The notes: generated by a model not told the origin, from the letters alone. DNA of 64,000 bases from Lota lota (GCA_026745465.1 JACYXH010000522.1:3098866-3162865), one strand, 5' to 3'; positions 1 through 44,953 are shown, counted from the first letter of the stretch. Numbers and translations are program-made.

Positions 1-1679
<1,679 letters not shown>

Positions 1680-1680
1680 C

Positions 1681-3645
1681 GGTAGTGGGCGCTGGCAGAC
1701 TGTTATCCTCCTCCATCACAATCTTCTTGGCTTCCTCCAGGTTCTTCTCTCTCCTGTCAATGTCCTCAGCCTGGAAATCACATGTTACTTCACATTAAAA
1801 GTCTTACCTTACTTCACGTGAAAAGACCCATGTTACTTTACAGTTAAAGTCTCATGGTACTTCATGTTGAGCGTGACATTATTTTACAATGAAAGTCTAA
1901 TTTCCACATTAAAAGCCTAATGTAAGAAGGGAGAATCCACTGAACTTTTCAGAGGCCCAGTCATTTAACTTTGTGAGTCTGCTCATGACATTCAATAGAC
2001 TGAAATTGAATTGAAGGGCTAATCAATTCTGAAATAATGAATGATTTGCAGCCTGAGGCCATGGTAGAGGCAGGGTAGATCTGGACATCTCCTCACCTCC
2101 TTCTTGTCTTTGCTGGCCATCTTCGTCTGATCTCTGTTCCACGCCTTCTTAGCATTCTTCATCTGGGTCTTGGAGATCACCGCCCAGCGCTGAGGACAAC
2201 CACAGATACATAGGGAGATTCTAGAGACGGCCATGAGATTGAATTATACCCTGGTAGGATAGAAGACCCGTCTAAGGAGAACCACCATGCTTTTCTTTTT
2301 TTGTAGCTGGACCCAGCTAGCGTACAGTACAAATACTTGAGTTTATTCACGGGACATGGTATACCTGACAGTATGCAAAAAAACAGCGAAGGAGATCTTA
2401 AAAGAAAGACAGAGACAGACAGACAAGAATAGAGCTTATGTTATTGTGTTGGATATACCTCTCCCTCCTTCTGAGAGTCCACATAGATGGTGGGAAACGG
2501 CTCCTTCCCAACCGAGGACAACGCCTGGACAAGAGAAAGGACAGACCATCAGTACACCCTCACCTTTGGCTGTGTTCACAGCTGTTTGAGTGAGTGAGTG
2601 TGTTCACTAGAGGAGATGCTTATATCGTCTTCTTATAAGGAGTTGCTTGTAAGGAGTTCTCTAACTGCCTTTCCTTCCCTGTTAATATTTATATTAGAGA
2701 AATTATTTACCAAATCAATCGTAGACATTCCCATGTGTTATGTTGTGTATATATTTGATTATTCATGTTAATAAATTGTTCTAGTTTTATGTTTATTTTA
2801 GCGTACTTTGGCAGCCGGGTATGGAACCGAAAAGGGTGAGAATGATCAAAAGGGAAACCGAGTCCGATGCAACAGCCGACACATTTCGCATATCTTACCC
2901 TCCTGGAAAACCCCTAGAGGTGCACGGCTCTAGCTCCTACCTTCACAAGAGGAGGAGGTGCACAGCTCTAACAACTACCGTCAGAGGAGGAGGTGGTGTA
3001 GGATCCTACCTTCAGAGGGGTTTTGAAGGGCTTCTGTTCTGATCCATCTCCTTCCTGGTCGCTGCCCTGTCTGTCGGAGACATACACCTCACCTGGGAGC
3101 AACACAAATATAAATAATCACTGTCGTTTTTTCACCCAGTCTTTATAGAACACAGTGGGTGGAATCTTGCTGACTAATCGAAACTTTCAACGGATGTCGT
3201 CATGAACAATAATACTGCTATTGTTCCTCTGTCATGGACAACAAAAGACTAGAATAATAACATTACAGTATTATTTCCATATTTAACATATGCCTTACTT
3301 CACACCGCACATGCACTATCGGAAAACATATGACAGCTCTCTATTATAGCCTACTTCTGAAGCTTCAAAACGACTCTGAATTAATATTGACCCAACAACC
3401 ATCCAAATCGTTCCTGCTATTTTATTCAACAGAACATGGTATTCGTGATAAAATGAAACACATGCATCGCTCTTTCGAACGGCGGCCAGTGCAGATTTGG
3501 TTGATCCCTCTGCTATTGCTAGCTGGCTAACCTTGCATGACTGATGCAATAGCATTTTGCTGTGGGTCCGCTGACTTCACTTAATGCTTGCTTCTTGCTT
3601 ACCCACTGAGAGACTAGCCGCACCTTTCGATAGCTCCTCTGCCAT
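1681..3645 (-). CDS. nars1: asparagine--tRNA ligase, cytoplasmic, N-terminal exons (partial)
   Basis: Five exons on the minus strand join in frame: 3603-3645 (start, 14 codons, phase 1), 3010-3092, 2459-2524, 2097-2189 and 1681-1770. Each has AG acceptors and GT donors. The 125 codons encode the vertebrate-specific N-terminal extension that precedes the anticodon-binding domain: 'EVYVSDRQGSD', 'KPFKTPLK', 'GKEPFPTIYVDSQKEGE', 'RWAVISKTQMKN' and 'RREKNLEEAKK', all of which parallel human NARS1 (AELYVSDREGSD, GKEPFPTIYVDSQKENE, RREKNLEEAKK). The enzyme charges tRNA-Asn in the cytosol. The catalytic class II core is not in the window: after the donor at 1680 no later exon is visible in 1-1679, so the gene must continue beyond the left edge. 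The start was chosen because 'MAEELSKGAASLSV' ends at a clean phase-1 donor (GTAAGC) that fits the next exon. Confidence 0.9.
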
Positions 3646-4809
3646 GTCTTCAGAGGTCCTCCCAGTAGCCCAGGTGATGAATTTGCTTTGAAAAATGAAA
3701 CAGCCCCAGACAAGCGAGCCAGAACAGGTGAAAGCATGCAACTTTGCGTCAGCTTCCTGTTGTGCGCAGAGGAATGGGGAATGACACGCCCCTGAATGTC
3801 GTCATGTAATGAATGGCTAGAAAGTGTGATGATGCAGAGTCAAGCAAGGAGGCCTAAAGCTTAAACCTATGCACATTTCCATAGAGTATCAGGCGTTTTA
3901 TCAGGTAATAACGATTTTGCCCTTGCAGAATAGGGCATTTTCAAAACACAAACTCAACTAATCCTTTTAGTAGTAGAATGAGGAGTCATCACACCTCGTT
4001 GTTTATTTTGAATATGACGATTGATCAGGAGTTATTTATTTATGTCTTTCCTGCTAATGTATTTGATGAGGCTATTACCTTCTCTACACGTTCATAATAA
4101 TCTTAGATCAATCCATGCAATAACCTGACACCAACCACCAAGTGTTGCCATATTGTGCAAAATAGCTTTTCTGACAAAAACATGAAAACAAAATATGATT
4201 TAATAATCTCAAATATCGCAAAGATTGTGTTGTTACGCCGGCAACCAAATTATTACATTTTAACATCTCAATATATGATGCAACTTATGCATGACGTCGG
4301 TAAACGCTGTTTAACAGAGCGGAAAGAATAAAGGGAAACAGAAACGCTGCAACCTAGTGGTGACCACAGCTAATATAGAAATATTTACATTTTATAGTTT
4401 TCTTTAATATAGAAAATATTAAAATGCTTTTAAATGTTGAGAGTAAATTACTCAACACATGTAATACCCAGTCTACCTGACTCATGATTGTGAATGTTTG
4501 TAGTTGTAAATGAACACAAGCTTTTAATAGCAATTTTAATGTAGTATTTCTTATCCAATGATTAATCAAGCTCAATAATCAATGTATTAAGATAAATTAT
4601 AGAAAATTAAATAACAAAGTCAGTTATCAGCCTCAAACCAACAGATGGAAATAGTCCCAAATCCTACAGAATAGGTTTATCATGCGAGACACACATTCTC
4701 TAGCGAGGACATATGTCTATTAGCTATTTGTATGATACGTTGGTATAAAGATAGAGCTTGTGTTTCATCTACCAAGCCCATCGGCCACCCTCATGATTAT
4801 AGAGATCAT

Positions 4810-4812
4810 GGC

Positions 4813-4864
<52 letters not shown>
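4810..4864. repeat. (CT)n/(CA)n microsatellite
   Basis: A short CT run passes directly into a CA run in the nars1 upstream flank. CA-rich interrupted sequence continues to about 4925. Confidence 0.9.
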
Positions 4865-4866
<2 letters not shown>

Positions 4867-5455
4867 GATTGTTATACACAAACCTACACCCCTCTACACA
4901 CACACTCACACAAACACACCCACATACTAATAACAGTTTCCTGATAATAACAGTGTAGTCAAGCCCTACTATTACTGACAATGTAGAGGGGTGAAGGAGA
5001 GGCGAGATAGGAGAGATGGAGGGGATTATATTTTATGTTGTTATATTACATGATACTATATAATAGTTTATTATATTATATGTTGTTATATTACATTACA
5101 TGATACTATATAATAGTGTATTCTATTGTTTATATATTTTTTTATTTATATATGTAAATTGTGTCATCTCATTTTGTATTATTTTACTTTGTCAAATTTC
5201 AAATTATTTATACTATTTAATATAATTTTGTGTTGTATTGTGTTATTAGATATATTTGACTTGGCATTAGTTGATTTTCCCCATATTGAAAGCAGTGTGT
5301 AGTGAAAGGTGGCATGGGGGAAGGGTATAATAATAATCATAATAATGTAATAAATATATAGTTTTTAGACCTACGATTGAAATGTTATATTATTTAGTGT
5401 TGTATTAGGTTATTCGATATTTTCGACATATTGAAGGCCGTGTGTAGTGAATGGT

Positions 5456-5539
<84 letters not shown>

Positions 5540-5545
5540 GGGGGT
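5456..5545. repeat. (GT)n microsatellite with G run
   Basis: About 80 bp of pure GT followed by eight or more G residues. Confidence 0.95.
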
Positions 5546-6150
5546 TGGGTAGGGAGGCCAGGAGATGGAGGCATTCATCTTCTGACAGGCATCTATTAGG
5601 TCATCTGATTTACCCAGCTGGGAGGAGAGCAGCCACTGTTAGAATCCAGAATGTAGCCACTAGCATGTAGGTCGACTCCCTCTGGGCTTTGTGCATGTCA
5701 TTCAGTATTAAACAGCAATTAGGTCTGACCAAGTAATCTGACTGGACAAGAGGCATTCCATGAGTGCTGATATAGCATATAACAGCACAGGGACCCTCAA
5801 CAATGTATCACTCGCTTTACAGGCTTTACAACATAAGCATATCAACACGCTTTGCAGGTGTTAAAAACGATGGAGCAACATACTGTCTGATCAAGCTGAT
5901 AACTCATTGGAATCACACATGCCACCAAAGCAAGTATGGAAACATAAAGATAAATGTACATTATACAAAGTAGCTGGCCGTACCATGTAGACCTACACAA
6001 AGTAGCAAGCTAGTGCACAGGAAAATGTGACAACAATCCAGGGCAAGTCCAGTTGTGGAACAGTTTGTTGTCGGAGCCAAATAAATGATTAAATACATTT
6101 GAACAAACAAATCATAATCTGATGTCGCTTGTAGAACTGTTGTATAAAAC

Positions 6151-6285
6151 CAATATCACACTCGAGGTCGTGCTGTTTTACATAACATTAGCACGGCTGT
6201 GATTATCTTCATCACTCGGCCTGAGGCCTCGAATCACAGCCGTGCTGATGTTCAGCATAACAGCACTCCCTCTCATGTGATATTG
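6151..6285. mobile_element. foldback/MITE-like element
   Basis: The two halves are imperfect inverted copies over about 53 bp each. The outer ends read CAATATCACA and TGTGATATTG, and the inner arms (AGCACGGCTGTGATT and AATCACAGCCGTGCT) pair perfectly around a short loop that itself holds GAGGCCTC-like symmetry. No coding capacity. This is the form of a non-autonomous foldback DNA element. A target duplication is not obvious. Confidence 0.65.
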
Positions 6286-6634
6286 CTTAATAAGAGAACA
6301 TGAAAACAAGGTGATCCCTAAAACGCTGGTGTGTGTGTGTGTGAGTGTGTGTGTGTGAGACAGAAAGTGTGTGTGTATACATTTGTATGCGTGTTTACGA
6401 GAGATGGAAACAGTGTGTATTTAACGAAAGCACAATGTATATATATATAGTTATATATAGCTGATGTCACGAAGGGTTTTCGCTCTATATGTACGGAAGA
6501 GATAGGAGGGGGCGTGGCTCTATACTGCTTGGAACTGCTTCTCCAAGGACAATGACTTTATTGCACAAGAGCAATAGGATGAGTCATCTCACCACAGATG
6601 ATAGGAGAGCTTTAATTAAGTTGTGATGAACCGA

Positions 6635-6653
6635 CCCCCCCCCCCCCCCCCCC
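6635..6653. repeat. C homopolymer
   Basis: Nineteen consecutive C residues; likely length-unstable in assemblies. Confidence 0.95.
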
Positions 6654-7290
6654 AAGTATTTAGTTCCATCAGGTTTACGCAACATGACAAGAATCAATAT
6701 TTATCAAATGCAGTAGTAATACATGATGTCCAATCATGTAGGACTAGTTAAAAAGATGATTGAGCTCAATGCAGTAAACACATATTTTACATCCTTTATC
6801 GTTAGCTACTGAATAAATTAAATAATAAAAGCAAAGCCCTCCGTGGAACAAAAGAGAACCTCGAATACCAGAATGCTACAAGGGGGTTGTTGTTGCTATT
6901 TTAGGTTTTCTTTTCTTCGACATGAAAAGACCTCTTGGAGCTACAATAAGCTATCGCACTCAAAATAAAACGTGTACATGTTTGTTTGGAATACTCAAAC
7001 CTAACAAACACAAAACAAATTCTTTATAAATGGCTCTGGCAAGAACTAACCAAACCACCAGGCCGGAAACAAGAATGTGATTGAGATGTAGCGGTACTTG
7101 CCATATATGGACAGTAATATTGCATGCCACAACAGATGTGCCGGTCCCTGCAGATTCATTTATAATGTTTGGGTTATCGTCCAGTGGCTTGCTCAACAGC
7201 ATTTTCACACGACACTCAAGAGTTCCCTCTGCATGGCGTCCTGAGGGGGTTTGGGGATATGGGACGGATGTCGGACGGATTGGTGCAGGA

Positions 7291-9679
<2,389 letters not shown>

Positions 9680-10389
9680 AGTGCGGCTCCTTCTCCACCG
9701 AGATACGACTGCGATCTTTACTCGGTGGCGAAACTGTTGCTGGCTGTTTGATTGGGGGCTGATTAGGGGATCGGGGGGAGGCGCTCACACAGGGACAATA
9801 ATTAACGTCGCGTTGTGGCGCTTACTGATAAGATATAATAACAATAATATATAATCCCTTTCTCAGTTGCTCATACCCAATGATTGAGTGTGAATTATTT
9901 AATTCGACATTTCAGTGTGCCTGAGCAATATTACTGGAAAACAAATGCCTTCAATTAAATATTTTTATTCAGCCCAGTAACGCAAATATAATCCAGTAGT
10001 AGTCCTAACATACCATACAATAGAAGGCTACCAAGCTGTTTATCATAAATATATAGTATCTACTAGGCTGTATGGTAGCTTATGTCCACATAGTAGCCGA
10101 TATTGGTCTTCCTGTAGTAGTTACTGGTTTACACCAGCAGAGGTCAGCGCGCATAACGCGCATAGACCCCTAGCTATGTCTATAGAATATATATTATACC
10201 CCCATAGTCATGTTGAACTTTAAAGCAATGTAATTATTGGCCATGACAGTAGTTTATCATATTTTCTCCCAGTCCAAAAGTAAAAAGGTTGAGGCTAAGC
10301 TCGAAAGTGGCGGGTAATAATGAGATAATGAGACGCAGCTGCTCCAATGTGATAAAGGATCCGAGAGCAGGTGAGCCACGCGTTGCGCC
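9680..10389. promoter_or_regulatory. shared upstream region of parm1 (left) and the giant receptor gene (right)
   Basis: The two start codons, 9679 on the minus strand and 10390 on the plus strand, lie head to head about 710 bp apart. Both 5' UTRs and core promoters should lie in this interval unless upstream non-coding exons exist. I did not find a convincing TATA box. That the promoter is bidirectional is inference from the arrangement. Confidence 0.45.
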
Positions 10390-38337
<27,948 letters not shown>

Positions 38338-38609
38338 ATACAGACCAAGAACCCCCTGATCCTCAACCCGAACAACCTCGTAACTTCCAGGAGTCTGTCC
38401 GGACTCCTGGATGAACCGGCCACATGTGACATTATAGTGCTTTATATCTTTTTTTTTTAATGGACATTTGACTCAGCCGTGTAATCATGACATGAAATAA
38501 GTGAAAATACTCCACGTTAGTCTTCCTCACCATGTCTGGACAGTATTTGTTGTGGGCATGAGTCCTCTGCTTTGACAATTTATGTTGTCATAGCTTGATG
38601 TCTTTTACT

Positions 38610-38615
38610 AATAAA
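38610..38615 (+). other. polyadenylation signal of the receptor gene
   Basis: AATAAA 273 bp after the stop codon, the first canonical signal downstream. Confidence 0.65.
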
Positions 38616-40158
38616 TATGCTGCAGAAACCAAGTCTCAGCCTTCTGTTCTCGTACACAACGGTAGGTATTCTAGTGGACAGAAAGGGCACCTTTGTGTAA
38701 CCAGCTGACTTGGGTCAAAGATTTTTTTATCTTTTTTTTTTATCTTGGTCAATCGGTCCCAAAGGGCTTCACATGCCCCAAATTAGGAGACTTACCCGGA
38801 GGCCTTCAAAAGGACGAGAAAAATTAATCAAACCCTGCGGGAAAGGACCAGAATAAATTATCCAACCATGAGGGATGTGAAAGATATCACGTAACTGAGT
38901 TATCACTCCTATGGACTAGAGATCTGTGGCTGAGTTCAATATGAAAAAAACACATTTTTCCAACTTGCCCCACCACCACTGTGTGTAAAATGTTCAACAA
39001 GTTACTTGCTAGATATGAAAAGTTGCTTGAAAGTGTCCACCCACCATCAGGCTAGAATAATGGTTTGGCAACATCCTCTTATCTCTGGTGGCCATGTTTG
39101 CTTACACACTCCTTGGGCTATGGTTACTAAATCATTGGCACAGAGTTGAAACTACATGTAGGGGCATGACTGGGTTCAGTTAAGTGGGAGGGGTGTGTGA
39201 ACGGGGAAGGAAGCTCTTCACAAACCTGGTGTTTGGTTGCCCTGCCATTGTCCTCCGATTCCTCTAGAGGAGAAAGCAGAAACTCAACTCTGCTCCCATT
39301 CCTTCACAACAGGCGGTTGAGGTACGCCCTGAGACTATCTAGCCTATTTTGGTGAGTGGACTTCAGTATTGTTTGCGTTTTGGAATGCTCTATCCTGCAC
39401 CCATCCGTCTATAGACTTGTCATGGAATGAAAGCAAGCATTAGTTCCTCATTTTGTTTTTATCTCTTCATCAGTTGACCTGATGTTGAATCTATGTACTG
39501 GTTGGTTGGATTTTTATTTATTTAATTAGCTTCTACCTGTGATGGCCTGTCTGTGTCCTTGTAGGAGTGGTGGAATGCGTTTCTAGATTCAAAGGTTGTG
39601 AAACTCGATTTTGATATTTAAATGAGGGAAAACATGTTTTGAGATTGTTTGACAAGGTGAATTCTAAACCTATTTTGTAATATTTGTAATGGGTTGGATG
39701 TGTTTCATGTGGGCCCTTGAGGTTCTCTAGTAGGTAATAATACAAGCAGATCAGGGCAGGTTGATCAGCTGATGGGACATGACTTCATTTTTCAGTTTAG
39801 TGCATCTGCGGAAGGATTTCAGACCTAAAAGAAAAAGCAGAAACTGCAAATCTTTCCAGGCAGAAGTTGAGTGTGGGTGGATGGTGTGCTCGGTGTACCT
39901 GAGCCAAACAGTCCTGCTATGGTAATTGGCGTAAGGGCGTGCACATGAACATAATGCAAAAGACACCGTCCTCATGTTATGAAAAGCTTTGACTCAGTTG
40001 TGATGCGTTACAAGGACTGGTAAACCATTTGAAAAATACAACCCTGACTCCCTACTTTACTACCATTTGCTGCCAATATACACCTACACATAAAACATTG
40101 TAGACGGATGAAACTTGCATGGAAGATGTGTGTAGTTTCTATAGGTGAAAAAATAAAC
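38616..40158. other. intergenic region
   Basis: I see no coding exon. The 5' exons of the EGF-ligand gene (signal peptide) could be here or beyond the hAT insertion, but I could not identify one. Confidence 0.4.
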
Positions 40159-43100
40159 CAGTGGTGGAAGAAGTACCCGAAAGCCACACCTGAGTAAAAG
40201 TACAGATATCTTCCCAGAAAATTATTCTAGTAAAAGTGAGTCACCCAATAGAATACTTGAGCAACAGTCTTAAAGTATCTATAACTGTAAAAAGCAAAGC
40301 AGCAACAATTTCTTTACCTTTGAGATTTATTGGAACAGTCTGACACTTGCAAAATATAAAATTTCTAAAAAATACCCCGGCTCTTTCCTCACCTTCCCTC
40401 CAATCCACCACCCATTTCTTCCTCTCCCTCCCTTCATTCACCCCTCCCTTCAGTGTTCTCTTTTCATCTTAACATCTCAGAAAGCATGTACACCACCTTA
40501 CATTACACTGTAAGAACACGAGGCCTTTACAACTTTAAGAACTGCATTACAATCAGAGTGTCAGACCTGCGATGCTAAATAGCCATTCACAAGCAGGTAG
40601 AGGTGTGTTCAGCTTCACTGACAGCTGGGAAGGATTTCAGCAAGCCCATGTGATCTGCTGAACAGGCCATGTATCCGTCCAGTTGTTTGGACCTGTCATG
40701 CGCCTGAGAAGAACACAGGGCAGAGAATAAGTCCTCTTCATCAGATGAATTGGACCTGGTGGCATCACCTAGCTGCAGGGAGGGTTCTTCCATGTGCTCC
40801 TTGATGTTGTCCATTCCTGAAATAGTGAGGATGAAAATATAAATGATGGGATTAATACAACGAACATGTCATGACAATTTAGTACAAAACCTAAGATTTT
40901 GTATTAGATTGTTTCTTTGTTTTAATTGAGGCTTATAGATTTCGTTTCATGCACCATCTATGCATCCAACATTATAAAGTGTTAAGATGTACACCCATAC
41001 ACTTATTTTTCATTAACCCCATGTTGTCTTACCCATTCTGATTGGGGCATTATCCTTTGTTCAAGTTGTTCGGAATTTTGGAAGAATCGCAGCTGCAATT
41101 GCAGCTGACTCAGGGTCTCCAGACATGGGGCCAAAACGATTCTTTATTCCCAAATATAGAGCATCCACCAGAGGCTTACAGTACTTCAATGGCAACTTGA
41201 CTCAGTCAAGTTTGGTGGTCAGCAGGTTGATCGTTAGAATCAACCTGGACCACCCCATCTGGACACTCGCTTCTGCTTGCAAGATGTTGATTGCCTGGGC
41301 GGCTGGGCTCATGGCAGCAGCATACTGAGGAATGTGAGTTCAGCTGGATTGAACCTGTGATGAAAACAGAAACACCACTGTTTTAGAACTATATAACCAT
41401 TTCATCTCATTCAACGAAAAAATGCTGGAGTAATTAACAAAAATGGACCAACAAAAGTGTAAGTAAACACAACAGTTTTAGACAACACTCAAGACATTGT
41501 TACATTATCATGAAATAACATACTTTACATAATTCTTACTTACATTGGAAACTTTAAGTCTGTGCAGAACACTCTTATGGCCGCCTCTCCCTTGTCTTTG
41601 ATTATCCTCAGCAGTCTTTCCACAGCCAGGAACAAGGAGTTCCACCTTGTAGCATTCGGGCGCAGAAGCTGGAGAGAGCAAGCATCTTCGACAGTTTCAG
41701 CTGCAAGTGTGGATCTTCCACATTTGTTCTAAAGTGCAAAACACTTGCTAAATGTTGAACGGTAAACTTTCTTGTATGCCTCATTGGATGTTGCTTTCAT
41801 GGCATCGACTGTAGCTATTAGCTTGATTAGGTGACAAGCACAGCGCTGGTGCTTCGGGAGCGGGTACTCAAAGCAATCAACCAGAAGTGCTGACACATCA
41901 ACAGACTCCACTTCTCACTCCCCTCTTGATCCACCTCATCCTCTCGTGGTTGAGCTACATCATCACCACCACCAACTGCATTGTTGTTTTCATCTTCACC
42001 AAAAACATGTTAAGCTTTTAAGAAGTTATAGCCATTATCTGTTGTTCTCACAATCTTTCCCCGAATTTTGAACTCAGAATGGATGTCATTTAGGGCACTC
42101 GCTAACACATAAAATGTGTGTGAACCCCTCAATTGTTTACAGGCTAGGGCTGCTGAGCATCTGTTGAAACTGGCAAGGTCAATCCAATGGGCAGTCACAC
42201 CTATGAAGCTCCGTCTTCTGCAGTCAGTGGTGGTCGCGATATAGTCAACCTCTGTCACCACCTTCTTCATTTCCTTGGAGGCACCATCAATCCTGGAGCA
42301 CAGGGTCATCCGTGACATCATCTTTGCACTAGGCTGCAGTTCCTTCACAAAATCTCGGAATGGTTCTTGTTATACAACATAAAATGTCTGGAGCCCTTGG
42401 ATCACATACTTCACCACAGCTTTGTCAGTGGACTTCTGAGACACAGTCCGGGTGGTGTTCAGTATCGTGGTCTGCCTGGTGGAGCCCGTTTTCTCTTTGT
42501 TGATGTCAGTTCTTCATATTTTGTACAGTGGTGTACATGCTTTCTCTGAAACAGTAAGAGAGGCATTTTTTAGCACAAAAACGTTAGCTACAAGATTCAA
42601 AAGCTACTCAACAACACCAACCGTTAATGACCATCATTTAAAGCTGCATTAGAACTTGGCACTTTGGTGGCACCCTCTGGTCATAATCAAGTTGCATGGT
42701 GAATTAACTAGTACACTGACATTCTAAAATGGAAAATCCACAGGGTATTAAGCGTCACACCGATGAATTTATTGGGTCTTGCTAAACCCAATTCCAAAAC
42801 GTAACGAAAGTTTATATTTTACTATCAAAAACATATCTCATGCAACATATTAACTTACTTTATCCCAATCTCTAAATTAATTAATGGTTTTTGTCAACAC
42901 ATTGTACAACAACCAGCCCCAGTTTGTGCCACTCATGTAATCATCGTTTCATTTTTAATTTGAACTTTGATTACATTCGACGATGTGACGTGCTAGCAAT
43001 ATTAACCACTTAGCTAACGTTAGTTTAACTTACCTCAACGTGTTTCTTGAGGTTGCACGGGGAGTCTTTAAACGCCACTATTGCTGTGGTTTTCGGTTAG

Positions 43101-43711
43101 CGTAAGAGACACTTAATCCGGTAAGAAGAATCTTGCACTCCTAGATAAGAAAACATTTCTTTCAAATATGGCCACGGATGTTCGTCACCGTCATTAGCAG
43201 GAGTAGCAGCAGGTGTTGTAGGAGTAGCAGGTGCAGCCGCTTCCGCCATGACAGTCTCATCCATACCATATCCCTGGGTGCTAGCTAGCTCTCATTTCGG
43301 ACCCGCCTGCCTGTGGTTCTGGTGAGTGGACTTCTGTTGTCGTGACTCGTTCGTGTTGTACATGTCTGTGGTTGCTGGGAGTCGAAACGAAAGTTGACCG
43401 TGGTGGGTTGAGAGCACTTATTTGAACTCGCCAATCAACGTTACCAATCTAGCTAGGACCACCGTTGATTGGCCAAACCTGCTTGCCACAGCCTGTGCCC
43501 ACGTCCCAACGTCATGACATTTCTAATTTCTTCCGATTTTATTTTGTAGCGAGTAACGATGCTAGGGGAAATGTACACATTTTATTTAGGAAAAGTAGTG
43601 GAGTAAAAGTGAAAGTTGCTACAAATTGAAAAAGTTGTAGTAAAGTACAAATCCCGAATAAAACGACTTACGTACAGTAAGTGGCAGTAACAAAGTTACT
43701 ATACACCACTG
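40159..43711 (-). mobile_element. hAT-family DNA transposon, decayed
   Basis: Ends CAGTGGTGGAAGAAGTAC (40159) and TACACCACTG (43711) are short inverted repeats; internal 'GAGTAAAAGTAC'-type subterminal motifs occur near both ends. No clear 8-bp target duplication is visible. The minus strand carries transposase remains, described separately. Confidence 0.8.
40587..43249 (-). pseudogene. hAT/ZBED-type transposase remains
   Basis: Minus-strand fragments in order: start near 43249 'MAEAAAPATPTTPAATPAND', a BED-like stretch ('AIVAFKDSPCNLKKHVE') after an in-frame stop, 42010-42348 ('DYIATTTDCRRRSFIGVTAH', WIDLASFNRCSAALACKQL, IRGKIVRTTDNGYNF, the conserved catalytic-core region), 41729-41911 (QRCACHLIKLIA) and 40587-40814 (DDEEDLF-like acidic region). 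Frames are broken at several places, so no active enzyme is expected. hAT transposases are cut-and-paste enzymes. Confidence 0.82.
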
Positions 43712-43836
43712 CCTGGAGACCATCGATCCCTCCATCGTTGTTCACCTTCATGGTTTTCTATATTTTATTCTATATTCCATAGGTAGTGCCCTACCAACCA
43801 TTCTCTAAACCCAGCCATCTCTCCTTCTGCCTCCAG

Positions 43837-44953
43837 GTCCCGCCATTCATCCATCTCCACCATCCATCGGTCAGGTCCCCCATGGCCACCTACCTAGCCC
43901 CTGTATCCCAGCCCCGAGGGGTGGCCCTCATCCTGTCCACCTGTGGAGAGACCCAGTGCTATGGTAGGGGAACCTGCCGGGCCCCCATGGCAGGTGGAGG
44001 AGGAGGCTTATTCTGTGACTGCATGCTAGGATACAAGGTAGGACGGGGTTGTGGCCTGTTTGCATAGGACGTGATCTGCGCTCGGAACTCCATGCATGCT
44101 AAACAAACGCTATTCTGGTCACCCATCAACCAATGCGTGTTTGAGGCACCTATGCGTGTTTGACATGCTACTGGCGAGCATGCATACACCACGTCCTATG
44201 TGGACGGGCCATCGGATGGGGATGTTTGGGACATGATGTGAAAGGCTCTAATAGAAGACCCCAAGGAACTGGTATCAACCAGTGTGCCCTGGGCAGGACT
44301 AGGGGTGGCGTGAGATATTGTGGGGTTTAATACCTGACACAGGTTAGTGTTCTCAGAGGATTTAATACCTGACAGGTTAGTGATATTAGAGAGGATTAAA
44401 ACCTGACACAGATTACAGTGATGTCAGAGAGGATTAAAACCTGACACAGGTTAGTGATGATGCCACAGTGAAAAAACTAATATTGGAAGTCCTTTGTTTA
44501 TCTTGACCTGTGGACCTCATTGACCGATTGATGATTCATTGATGATCTGATGGATGATGATGATTGGTGGATGTATTTGGGAAGTGGGTACTTGTAGTTC
44601 TGATGTGCCATCCCATAATCCCAGGGGGAGAGGTGCGAGGACACGGTGAACGAGTCCCTGAGTGTCTACCTGACCCTCGGGGTGCTGGCCATCATCGTAG
44701 GATTCTTCCTCACCGCCTTCCTCTGCGCCAAGATCCGCCAGAAACAGAATAGGAGGAAGAGGTTGGCCCTGGGAGTGTACCATGAGTGTAATGTATGTTA
44801 CGGGTGTACTGTATGGATATTATGTGTGTACTACTATATCGGTATTATGGTGGACTCTGTGTATTTGCCTCTTGGTGCTACCCGCTCATGTGAAAATTGA
44901 TTTTAAAATGTTTGTGTTTTGTCAGAATGAATGACCAGGGGATACTGGATTGA
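43837..44953 (+). CDS. EGF-family transmembrane ligand-like protein, 3' exons (btc/epgn/ereg-type candidate)
   Basis: Exons 43837-44037 (67 codons), 44625-44761 and 44926-44953 join in frame to a stop. The EGF module has six cysteines, spacing CX4CX5CX12CXCX8C ('CGETQCYGRGTC', FCDCMLGYK|GERCED). The intron falls between the fifth and sixth cysteines, the position used by EGF, TGFA, AREG, EREG, BTC and EPGN genes. 'VNESLSVYLTLGVLAIIVGF' continuing FLTAFLCAK is the membrane span, followed by basic IRQKQNRRKR as in betacellulin. The tail is very short (MNDQGILD) if the donor AAGAG|GTTGGC is used; the alternative donor at 44792 (TGTAAT|GTATGT) also stops at once. The signal-peptide exon was not found. 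Position beside parm1 favours a btc relative; the short C1-C2 spacing is unusual. Confidence 0.6.
44320..44470. repeat. short tandem repeat (GAGGATTAAAACCTGACACAGGTTAGTGAT)
   Basis: Four imperfect units of about 37 bp in the ligand gene's intron. Confidence 0.8.

Larger units (their letters stand above)
3646..7290. other. nars1 upstream region / parm1 3' flank
   Basis: Between the nars1 start codon (minus strand) and the parm1 stop codon (minus strand). It should hold the nars1 promoter and 5' UTR at its left end and the parm1 3' UTR at its right end. I see no coding exon. It contains a (CT)n(CA)n tract at 4810-4864, a (GT)n tract at 5456-5538 followed by a G run, a foldback element at 6151-6285, a GT-rich stretch near 6331-6358 and a C homopolymer at 6635-6653. 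Confidence 0.6.

Noticed and set aside
43837-44037. Reading the EGF exon as the C-terminal EGF of a hyaluronidase (the CGETQCYGRGTC stretch looks similar)
   Set aside because: No hyaluronidase catalytic exon is nearby, and the intron between Cys5 and Cys6 plus membrane span and basic tail fit EGF ligands better.
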